Source: Petrimonas sp. IBARAKI
Lineage (GTDB): Bacteria; Bacteroidota; Bacteroidia; Bacteroidales; Dysgonomonadaceae
Length of the DNA stretch: 64,000 nucleotides
Reading direction: 5' to 3'
NCBI GenBank assembly: GCA_002356435.2
Contig: AP018040.2
Location: 3,100,001-3,164,000 of the forward strand
Made by a program: the position numbers and the translations under genes. Of this stretch, positions 28,076 through 34,784 are shown one piece after another. Position 1 is the first letter of the stretch. Each line of letters begins with the position of its first letter. Under the pieces are notes generated by a model. The model was given only the letters and a program-made list of their open reading frames with translations, did no database searches and was not told where the DNA came from.

Positions 28076-29914
28076 TTAGATGTCGGCAGTGTCAGGCACT
28101 GAAGTGCCAATCCTGTAATCCGATTTCAGGCTTATGGCATCGAATTGGCATTTCTCCATACAGGCACCGCACTTGATGCATTTATCCTGATGAATAAAGT
28201 GGGTCTGTTTCTTGGCTCCGGTGATGGCATTAACGGGGCAAGACCGCACACAAGCCATGCAGCCGACGCAGTTCTCATCATCAATGACATAATAAAGCAG
28301 GTTCCTGCATTTGCCCGACCGGCATTTTTTATCGAAGACGTGTTCTCTGTACTCTTCCTGAAAATTATTCAGCGTCGACAGTACCGGATTGGGGGATGTT
28401 TGTCCCAGCCCGCACAACGAAGTGTCTTTAATCACGCTGGAAAGGTTTTCGAGTTTTTCCAAATCTTCCCCGGTTCCTTTTCCGTCGCAGATCCGCTCCA
28501 GCGTTTCGTATAAGCGTTTGTTACCGATACGGCAGGGAGCGCACTTTCCGCACGACTCTTCCACAATAAAGTCGAGGTAGAATTTCGCAACGGAAACCAT
28601 GCAATCGTCTTCGTCGAGCACGATCATGCCACCCGACCCCATCATGGAACCGGCAGCCGTAAGGCTTTCGTAATCGATGGGCGTATCCAGGTGTTTTTCC
28701 GTCAAGCAACCGCCTGAGGGCCCCCCGGTCTGCACGGCTTTGAATTTTTTACCGCCTTTAATGCCTCCGCCAATCTCGTAAATAATTTCACGGAGCGTAA
28801 TTCCCATCGGCACTTCAATCAGTCCGACGTTATTGATCTTTCCGGCAAGGGCAAACACTTTTGTTCCTTTCGACTTTTCGGTTCCGATGGAAGAAAACCA
28901 TTCGGCTCCTTTTAACAGGATAACCGGAATATTGGCAAACGTCTCCACGTTGTTCACGTTGGTAGGTTTTCCCAAATATCCTTTTTGCGCTGGGAATGGA
29001 GGCTTATTGGATGGCTCCCCGCGTTTCCCTTCCATCGAGTGGATGAGTGAGGTTTCTTCCCCACAAACAAATGCACCTGCGCCGTAGCGAAGGTTTATAT
29101 CGAAACTGAAGCCGGTTCCGAAAATATTTTCACCCAACAAGCCGTATTCACGTGCTTGTTTTATCGCAATCTTCAGGCGCTTGATAGCCAACGGATATTC
29201 CGCCCGGATATAGATCAGTCCTCTTGTTGCACCGATACAATATCCGCAGATGGCCATAGCTTCAAGAACACTGTGAGGGTCACCCTCGAGGATCGAACGG
29301 TCCATAAAAGCACCGGGATCGCCTTCGTCAGCATTACACACCACGTATTTCTGGTCTGCATCGTTCCTGCTGGCAATTTCCCATTTTATGCCGGTCGGGA
29401 AACCGGCACCTCCCCGCCCGCGTAGCCCTGATCTTTTAATGATATCAATAGTTTCCTGGGGGGTAAGTCCGGTCAACGCCCTTCCAAGAGCTTGATAAGC
29501 ATCGCGTGCAATGGATTCGTCTATATTTTCCGGGTCAATGGTACCGCAATTCCGCAGTGCGATACGAAGCTGTTTTTTATAAAACCCCATGTGTTTTGAA
29601 TCCAGAATATGTTCTTCGGTTTCCGGATCCAGATAGAGCAACCGGTGGACACTGCGTCCTTTAATAATGTGCTCATCAATAATTTCACGGATATCTTCGG
29701 GTTTTACCTGTGTATAAAAGGTATTATCGGGAAGTATCTTCACAATGGGGCCTTTCTCACAAAACCCAAAACATCCGGTTTTAATGACCTGAACCTCATC
29801 TTTCAACCCTTTCCAGTCCAGTTCATCCTGCAGCATTTCGTAGATCAGTCCACTTTGTGACGACTGACAACCTGTTCCTGCACAAACGAGTATGTGTATT
29901 TTGTACTGACTCAT
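28076..29914 (-). CDS. hydB: NuoF-like NADH/FMN subunit of bifurcating hydrogenase (HydB-type), set 1
   Basis: A 612-residue protein. Residues ~1-95 are a thioredoxin-like [2Fe-2S] domain (CAGTGC ... GCFGFC). The NuoF core has the FMN/NADH glycine-rich loop 'RGRGGAGFPTG' and 'CNADEGDPGA', an SLBB domain, and the [4Fe-4S] motif 'ESCGKCAPCR'. The C terminus adds two ferredoxin-type clusters (CVGCMACVRSC and CIKCGACMEKC). This is the full HydB layout of T. maritima-type bifurcating hydrogenases, where the FMN is the proposed bifurcation site. HydA1 starts 19 bases after its stop. Confidence 0.94.
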   Translation of the reverse strand: MSQYKIHILVCAGTGCQSSQSGLIYEMLQDELDWKGLKDEVQVIKTGCFGFCEKGPIVKILPDNTFYTQVKPEDIREIIDEHIIKGRSVHRLLYLDPETEEHILDSKHMGFYKKQLRIALRNCGTIDPENIDESIARDAYQALGRALTGLTPQETIDIIKRSGLRGRGGAGFPTGIKWEIASRNDADQKYVVCNADEGDPGAFMDRSILEGDPHSVLEAMAICGYCIGATRGLIYIRAEYPLAIKRLKIAIKQAREYGLLGENIFGTGFSFDINLRYGAGAFVCGEETSLIHSMEGKRGEPSNKPPFPAQKGYLGKPTNVNNVETFANIPVILLKGAEWFSSIGTEKSKGTKVFALAGKINNVGLIEVPMGITLREIIYEIGGGIKGGKKFKAVQTGGPSGGCLTEKHLDTPIDYESLTAAGSMMGSGGMIVLDEDDCMVSVAKFYLDFIVEESCGKCAPCRIGNKRLYETLERICDGKGTGEDLEKLENLSSVIKDTSLCGLGQTSPNPVLSTLNNFQEEYREHVFDKKCRSGKCRNLLYYVIDDENCVGCMACVRSCPVNAITGAKKQTHFIHQDKCIKCGACMEKCQFDAISLKSDYRIGTSVPDTADI

Positions 29915-29930
29915 AGGTAATTATTTTCGG

Positions 29931-30332
29931 TTAATCTGTGTTTGTTATGGTGTTGTAGTTCTGCGGTATAATTCCGTCTACCAACTCACCTTGTTTGATA
30001 TAACGTTCGATGATCTCATCCGCTTTAGCGGGGTCGACATACCCAAATACGATCGGGTCTTTTCCGGGAATAGTGATCTCCACGGTAGGCTCCGCGAAGC
30101 AATAACCCATGCAGCCGGTTTGCGTCACAACGGCTCCTATGCCGCGTTTAGGCAATTCGCGCACGAAAAAATCCATCACATTTTTGGCCCCCGACGCAAT
30201 ACCGCAGGTGGCCATCGCCACTTTCACCTGCACTTGCGACCCGGGATTTTCGGCCTTATCCCTCAGGTCGATCTGGGTTTTGACTTCCTCCTGTTTGCGT
30301 TTCAGGTCAGCCAATGTTTTAATTCCTGCCAT
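29931..30332 (-). CDS. Small thioredoxin-like (2Fe-2S) ferredoxin
   Basis: A 133-residue protein. After a coiled, charged N terminus (LADLKRKQEEVKTQ) comes a thioredoxin-like ferredoxin fold with 'MATCGIASGA' and 'TGCMGYCFAEP', close to the N-terminal domain of HydB/NuoF-like proteins. It lies 16 bases before the NuoF-like gene in the same direction. It is probably an electron carrier or extra subunit of hydrogenase set 1; similar small ferredoxins occur in the hydrogenase clusters of clostridia. Confidence 0.85.
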   Translation of the reverse strand: MAGIKTLADLKRKQEEVKTQIDLRDKAENPGSQVQVKVAMATCGIASGAKNVMDFFVRELPKRGIGAVVTQTGCMGYCFAEPTVEITIPGKDPIVFGYVDPAKADEIIERYIKQGELVDGIIPQNYNTITNTD

Positions 30333-30364
30333 AATAGTAAGTTTAAATGTTTGATGTTAGATTT

Positions 30365-30383
30365 CAGACCGCTTCGCTGACAG
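30365..30383 (+). repeat. 19-bp dispersed repeat, copy 1
   Basis: CAGACCGCTTCGCTGACAG. An exact inverted copy lies at 30687-30705, so the pair brackets the broken four-helix-bundle gene. Degenerate copies lie at 32007-32024 and 33759-33776, also at gene junctions. Confidence 0.7.
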
Positions 30384-30386
30384 ATG

Positions 30387-30652
30387 TCAGATGTCAGACT
30401 TTAAGCTTTCTATAAATTTTGTTATCATTTTTCGTATTTCAATTATTTCATTTTCGTATCGTTTAAATGTTTCATCAGATATAAATTGAATATTTTTAGC
30501 AACAATTAATGTTGTTTCCAATTCGTTTACAGAGCCGATTGCCATTTCCAGAAACCTTGCAAAATCCTTAACACTTGATTTAGCTGCCCCTTCGGATAGG
30601 TTACTAAATCTATTGACCTTTGCCAAATAGCTAATCGTTTAAAATTATGCAT
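30387..30652 (-). pseudogene. Four-helix-bundle protein (23S rRNA intervening-sequence family), internally deleted
   Basis: The N terminus (MHNFKRLAIWQRSIDL, from the ATG at 30652) and the C-terminal two thirds (NLSEGAAKSSVKDFARFLEMA, then ELETTLIVAKN) match the four-helix-bundle family, but they are in different frames. The segment between 'RSIDL' and 'SNLSEGAA' is missing about 30-35 residues. The whole is ~88 codons where 115-125 is usual, so the gene is broken by an internal deletion that also shifts the frame. It sits within the hydrogenase block between exact 19-bp inverted repeats, which suggests it arrived as a small mobile unit. Confidence 0.75.
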
Positions 30653-30686
30653 GTTTTTATATTTCAGATTGTTTGCCCTCTGTCCT

Positions 30687-30705
30687 CTGTCAGCGAAGCG
30701 GTCTG
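30687..30705 (-). repeat. 19-bp dispersed repeat, copy 2 (inverted)
   Basis: CTGTCAGCGAAGCGGTCTG is the exact reverse complement of the copy at 30365-30383. It lies 16 bases past the HATPase stop and 35 bases upstream of the broken gene's start. Confidence 0.7.
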
Positions 30706-30720
30706 CCTTCTGACGTCTAT

Positions 30721-31287
30721 TCAACACAAGTAACTCTCCGTGTTTCTGTTCTTGTATAACTCTTTCAGGTTTTCATGAATATATTCTTTTACAGCCGGAG
30801 CCATTTCGTTTTTCGAAAATTCCGTGATCCCCTGCTCGGTCCATTCCCCGGTATCAAGTGAAAATTCATTTTCGTCCATCTTGTACCGGAAGCTGAAACG
30901 AATACCGGGATTGGCGACCAGCAACAACACCAGGTATCCGGCCAGGTCACCCAGCGGGAGGCAATCGGGATTATCGGTTCTGTAAACCGCTTCAATCCGG
31001 GTTCCCACCCCTGGGCTCGATACTACTTTCAAAGAGCCTCCTGCCTGTTCGCTCGACATTTTCAGGAACGGCACTCCCAGGCCTACCCTTCGAGTGGTTC
31101 GCGTGGTAAAGAACGGATCCTCCAGCTTCTCTACCGTTTCGGGGGTCATCCCCGAACCGTTGTCATTTACCGAAAACGTAAGTGTGGCATCCCGACTGTA
31201 TTCCAGGAATCCGATATCGATCTTTGTCGCGTTTGCCCGAACAGCGTTCTGGACGATATCCATCATATGCATGGCCAGGTCAACCAT
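30721..31287 (-). CDS. Histidine-kinase-type ATPase (HATPase_c) protein, regulatory
   Basis: About 188 residues from the ATG at 31287 (MVDLAMHMMDIVQNAV). This start overlaps the PHP gene's stop by 8 bases, giving translational coupling. An upstream start would add 22 unrelated residues. It has the N box 'DIVQNAVRANAT', the G1 box 'VNDNGSGM' and G2-like 'TRRVGLGVPFLK', then 'GVGTRIEAVY', which make a GHKL ATP-binding fold. There is no histidine phospho-acceptor domain and no transmembrane part. In clostridial hydrogenase clusters such stand-alone ATPases accompany DRTGG and PHP proteins. Its target is unknown. Confidence 0.78.
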   Translation of the reverse strand: MVDLAMHMMDIVQNAVRANATKIDIGFLEYSRDATLTFSVNDNGSGMTPETVEKLEDPFFTTRTTRRVGLGVPFLKMSSEQAGGSLKVVSSPGVGTRIEAVYRTDNPDCLPLGDLAGYLVLLLVANPGIRFSFRYKMDENEFSLDTGEWTEQGITEFSKNEMAPAVKEYIHENLKELYKNRNTESYLC

Positions 31288-31993
31288 AAAACGCTTTCTT
31301 AAAACTTTCCCAGTCCGGCCTTTCCAGGTAGAAATCGGTATACACGCTGGCAATATGGCTCAGAAAGTGCGCATCGGAACTTCGCAGGATTTTCTTCGCT
31401 ACAAGCTCGGGATGCAGTCTCAGAAAATCTTCGGGATGTATCCTTTTAGAAATCTCCAAGGCATCATAATGCAAATCGACAGGAATAAATCCCAGCTGGC
31501 CGTAAATGCCGTTTTTCATGCGATCGATGTGTGCCGGGACAAAAACACCTCCCAGTGAATGTACTTTTTGCTGCACACCTTCAATATCGTCCCGAATTCC
31601 CGTATAGAGCGACCTCTTCTCTTCGTATACAATCACATTGTCCTTATCCACTGCTACCTGGTAACCAAAAAGTTCAGGATTATTCTTGATGTCCGGGATT
31701 TTCTCGTCCAAATACTGTTGGAATCTGTCTAGTGCTTTCAGGTCGGGAAAGTAGCACAAGCAATGCACCTCTTCCTGCGTATTTACTTCGCACCCGGGGA
31801 TAACAAACAGGCTGAACTCTTTCCCTATTTCGAGACAAGGCCTCACGTTCCGGGTGGAATTATGATCGGTCACGGCAATAATGTCCAACCCTTTCTCCCG
31901 GGCAGTCTGCACAATACTGCCGGGACTCATCTCCAAGTCTCCACAGGGAGAGAGGCAAGTGTGAATGTGCAGGTCGGCCTTGAAATGTTTCAT
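31280..31993 (-). CDS. PHP-domain phosphoesterase-like protein
   Basis: A 237-residue protein starting at the ATG at 31993 (MKHFKADLHIHTCLSP). A longer frame start at 32029 lies in the preceding gene and a repeat. The PHP metal motifs are present: 'D-L-H-I-H-T', 'V-T-D-H-N-S', 'E-V-N-T-Q-E-E-V-H-C-L-C-Y-F' and 'S-S-D-A-H-F'. The family includes phosphatases and polymerase-associated domains. Here it is part of the regulatory cassette between two hydrogenase sets. Its substrate is unknown; a role in making or breaking a phospho-signal is possible. Confidence 0.82.
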   Translation of the reverse strand: MKHFKADLHIHTCLSPCGDLEMSPGSIVQTAREKGLDIIAVTDHNSTRNVRPCLEIGKEFSLFVIPGCEVNTQEEVHCLCYFPDLKALDRFQQYLDEKIPDIKNNPELFGYQVAVDKDNVIVYEEKRSLYTGIRDDIEGVQQKVHSLGGVFVPAHIDRMKNGIYGQLGFIPVDLHYDALEISKRIHPEDFLRLHPELVAKKILRSSDAHFLSHIASVYTDFYLERPDWESFKKAFYG

Positions 31994-32006
31994 TGCGGTC
32001 TGGACT

Positions 32007-32024
32007 CTGTCAGCGCAGCGGCCT
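32007..32024 (-). repeat. Degenerate copy of the dispersed repeat
   Basis: CTGTCAGCGCAGCGGCCT matches the inverted orientation of the 30365 repeat with a few changes. It sits at the DRTGG/PHP gene junction and overlaps the DRTGG stop codon. Confidence 0.45.
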
Positions 32025-32373
32025 AACATCTGCCGGCTAAATAATTATATAATTTCCCGACTGTTTCAAATGCCGGCAGGTTAGATGCCAGCACTACCAC
32101 CTCTTCATTTTCCGCCAGCTCCAGCAATTCTTTTTCCACTGGACGCTCATTCACGATAACAATCGCACTCAACTCCTTGAGCGAGGCCACAGCTACTATA
32201 TTCTTGTGAACTTGCGAGGTCACCCAAATCATTCCGGCCCGGGCTTTTCCCATCACATCGCTCAGTAAATCGGAAACATAAGCCGATTGGGGAATTCTGT
32301 CCAGCAACGTTTTGCCGGACAAACATTCGAAATCCAACTCCTCTGTCAGTTTATTAAGATTCGGTTTTTCCAT
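32023..32373 (-). CDS. DRTGG-domain protein (second copy)
   Basis: A 116-residue single-domain protein. 'SAYVSDLLSDVMGKARAGMIWVTSQVHKN', 'AIVIVNERPVEKELLELAENEEVVVL' and 'PAFETVGKLYNYL' follow the DRTGG domain pattern, a likely ligand-binding fold found near phosphotransacetylases and hydrogenases. Its start overlaps the 3' end of the hydrogenase-like gene by 20 bases. It lacks any DNA-binding or catalytic domain, so it probably senses a metabolite for the cassette or binds a partner. Confidence 0.8.
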   Translation of the reverse strand: MEKPNLNKLTEELDFECLSGKTLLDRIPQSAYVSDLLSDVMGKARAGMIWVTSQVHKNIVAVASLKELSAIVIVNERPVEKELLELAENEEVVVLASNLPAFETVGKLYNYLAGRC

Positions 32374-33745
32374 TCTGAAGTTGATATTTTTTGAGCCGAT
32401 CCTTGCCCCATATCTTTTCGATGACGTGAAAAGCTTGATCGGGACTCAGGTTATAATTTTTCTCCATCACGCGCTGTACAAAAACGCAGTACGAAATGGT
32501 CGCTTTTTCCTTAACGATGTCTTCCGCCAGGCTACGACAGGTGGGTGCACCGCAGGCACCACAATCGAATCCGGGAAGATAGGAGTTAAGCTTCTTGATG
32601 CGATCCATTTTCTGAAGTGCCTTTTCCATATCTTCATCGAGCAGCAGTCCGTCGCGCGGATAAACCGGGTCGGTCGTAGACACCTGATGCAATTCTTCGG
32701 CGTAATCCATCAGGTCGTTTTTGCCCGGTTTATTCACTTCCGTCAAGTGAACTAGCTTCTTCTCCCGCTGTTCCAATCGTTCAACCGTCAGGAAACGGTT
32801 GCCGGGACAAAGAATACCACCTGCACAACCCTGATCGCAAGCGCGCATTTCAAGAAAATCCACTCCGGTAACCCTGCCCGACTCCAGCCTGTCTAAGAAT
32901 TCCATGGCGTTGTCCATTCCGTCAATAGCCAGGGCACGGCCCCGGAAGTATTGTTTCTCGGTTCCCGACAAAGACCAGTTCACGGAGTCGGGACTCATGT
33001 TGGCAAACTGTTTCGACAACCGGGCCTCTTTTTTTTCCATCAACGTTTTTGAAACCAGGTTGTATACCTCTTTCATATCTATGGCGCCGTCAATAGCGGA
33101 AACTTTTTCGCCTACCGGAGCCCTTGCAGCGACAATTTTCGCAGCACATGGCGTCACGTAGCAGATAAAAATGTTCCGCGGATCTATTCCGGCTTTTTCT
33201 TTTGACTTGCGAACATAGAGCGCGGCTATGTCGTGAGGTGCTTTTATTTTCAGTATTTGCCCGGTAAGCGACGGGTAATGAACCTGAATAAGCCTGACAA
33301 TCGCAGGACAAAACGAACTGATGACCGGCCGGACTACATTCTCCGCTTCGCCGGCAAACCTCGCGTATTCTTTTTTCATAAAATCCACCGCCTGCTCCAC
33401 CTCCAGTACCTCATCGAAGCCAATTAGTCTGACCGCTTCCATAATCTCGGAAGCCGTGTGTTCCGACGGGAACTGGCCGATAAAAACCGAAGGAACCAGC
33501 GCAACACGGTAAGCGTCGTGCCTTATAACCGACAAGCCATCATCCTTAACATAAATCGCCCTTACAGGGCAGACACGATAGCATTCGCCGCAATCCACAC
33601 AACGTTCAGACATAATGCCGGCATGTCCTTCTACGATACGGATGGCCTGGGTAGGACAAACCTGCATACAGTGTGAGCAACCGATACATTTGTCGGTATC
33701 GATCTGAATGGCGTGTGTGTAATCCCGGTCCTTCATATTTTTCAT
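32354..33745 (-). CDS. [FeFe] hydrogenase-like iron-sulfur protein, probable sensor
   Basis: A 463-residue protein. Two N-terminal [4Fe-4S] clusters (C20/23/26/30 and C49/52/55/59) precede an H-cluster-like domain with C146 (SSFCPAI), C200 (TPCAAK), C303 and C307 (ACDQGC). A C-terminal Fe-S domain follows (F-D-C-G-A-C-G-A-P-T-C; C395, C398, C403, plus C420). The first motif has Phe where group A enzymes have the proton-relay cysteine of TSCCP, and the third lacks the PGG-C-xx-GGGQP run. These differences are typical of group B/C-like proteins thought to sense H2 or redox state. It is embedded among regulatory genes, consistent with sensing rather than bulk catalysis. Confidence 0.8.
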   Translation of the reverse strand: MKNMKDRDYTHAIQIDTDKCIGCSHCMQVCPTQAIRIVEGHAGIMSERCVDCGECYRVCPVRAIYVKDDGLSVIRHDAYRVALVPSVFIGQFPSEHTASEIMEAVRLIGFDEVLEVEQAVDFMKKEYARFAGEAENVVRPVISSFCPAIVRLIQVHYPSLTGQILKIKAPHDIAALYVRKSKEKAGIDPRNIFICYVTPCAAKIVAARAPVGEKVSAIDGAIDMKEVYNLVSKTLMEKKEARLSKQFANMSPDSVNWSLSGTEKQYFRGRALAIDGMDNAMEFLDRLESGRVTGVDFLEMRACDQGCAGGILCPGNRFLTVERLEQREKKLVHLTEVNKPGKNDLMDYAEELHQVSTTDPVYPRDGLLLDEDMEKALQKMDRIKKLNSYLPGFDCGACGAPTCRSLAEDIVKEKATISYCVFVQRVMEKNYNLSPDQAFHVIEKIWGKDRLKKYQLQNGKTES

Positions 33746-33758
33746 TGACTTCAGATTG

Positions 33759-33776
33759 CAGACCGCTTTGCTGTCT
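33759..33776 (+). repeat. Degenerate copy of the dispersed repeat
   Basis: CAGACCGCTTTGCTGTCT resembles the 30365 repeat. It sits in the short gap between the HATPase and hydrogenase-like genes. Confidence 0.45.
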
Positions 33777-33786
33777 GATATCTATT

Positions 33787-34197
33787 TCAAAACTTCACTG
33801 TCATCTCCAACGTAGTCCCCTTGCCTGGAACCGATGTGAGGTGCATTTCATCGGTATTCCGCTTTATATTGGGCAATCCCATTCCTGCACCGAATCCCAT
33901 TTGGCGGACTTCCTCCGATGCTGTGGAAAAACCTTCCTGCATGGCCCTTTCAATATTTTCAATGCCGGGGCCTTCATCCTCCAGCAGAATTTTTATTTTC
34001 TGAGCATCCAGGTCAACCCTCATTACTCCCTTGTAAGCATGTGCCACCACATTTACTTCGGCTTCGTACAATGCAACGGCAATCCTGCGGACGACCTGGG
34101 GGTCAATATTCAGTTGCTTGAGTATTTTTTTTATGTCCGAGCTCGCTTTTCCGGCTGAACTAAAATCCCCACCCTGTATATCGTACTCGAATTGCAT
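33787..34197 (-). CDS. RsbW-like anti-sigma/HATPase protein, regulatory
   Basis: A 136-residue GHKL ATPase of the serine/threonine anti-sigma type. 'ALYEAEVNVVAHAYKG' is the N box with the binding Glu/Asn, 'LEDEGPGIENIERAM' the G1 box, and 'GFGAGMGLPNIKRNTD' the G2 region. Its start is next to the stop of the DRTGG gene upstream (1-base gap). It could phosphorylate or sequester a partner in the cassette. No cognate anti-anti-sigma (STAS) gene is in the window, so the partner is unknown. Confidence 0.8.
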   Translation of the reverse strand: MQFEYDIQGGDFSSAGKASSDIKKILKQLNIDPQVVRRIAVALYEAEVNVVAHAYKGVMRVDLDAQKIKILLEDEGPGIENIERAMQEGFSTASEEVRQMGFGAGMGLPNIKRNTDEMHLTSVPGKGTTLEMTVKF

Positions 34198-34198
34198 A

Positions 34199-34540
34199 TC
34201 AAAAGATGGGCTTTATCCCGTTGCTGTACAATCTACCCGAAACTTCAAAAAGCGTAAGCGGTGTTGTGATAAGCGAAATATTGTTTTCAGCAGCAAGTGT
34301 TATCATTTCATCGGTTACTTTTTTATCGCGGGCAAAAATAATACACTCAATGTTCGACATCTCGGCTGTCCGTAATGTCTGAACCGTAGATAAACCGGTA
34401 ATGAGTATCGTCTTTTCCATATTAAAGCGCAACACATCACTCATCAGGTCCGACGCAAAAGCATAAGTAAATTCTTGTGACGTGCTGCATTCCTGGCAAA
34501 TGGTACCTTTCACCAATTCGTTTACCGTGTATAAATTCAT
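34199..34540 (-). CDS. DRTGG-domain protein (first copy)
   Basis: A 113-residue protein with the same fold as the 32023-32373 gene: 'YAFASDLMSDVLRFNMEKTILITGL', 'CIIFARDKKVTDEMITLAAENNISLI' and 'TLFEVSGRLYSNG'. It is the first gene of the regulatory cassette and follows a 244-base gap after HydA2, so it may have its own promoter. The two DRTGG genes are clearly divergent from each other, so they are not a recent duplicate. Confidence 0.8.
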   Translation of the reverse strand: MNLYTVNELVKGTICQECSTSQEFTYAFASDLMSDVLRFNMEKTILITGLSTVQTLRTAEMSNIECIIFARDKKVTDEMITLAAENNISLITTPLTLFEVSGRLYSNGIKPIF

Positions 34541-34784
34541 AGGATTAAACTTTAAAAACTCCTGTCATTTTGCTCAGAGCACACATCAGATCACCTCTGT
34601 TTTTGGTAGAAAAAAGATTATTTTGTCAAATAGAAACTTGCAGCAATAATTATCGTCAATTACAAATACTCTCATAACAGACTGGTAGCCAATAAGCTAA
34701 TGCAATACGTCTGGTTTCTATTACAAAGTAAATCATTTTATTCAAATAAATGAAATTTTCAGGGGTAAATTACTGTGTTGAAAC

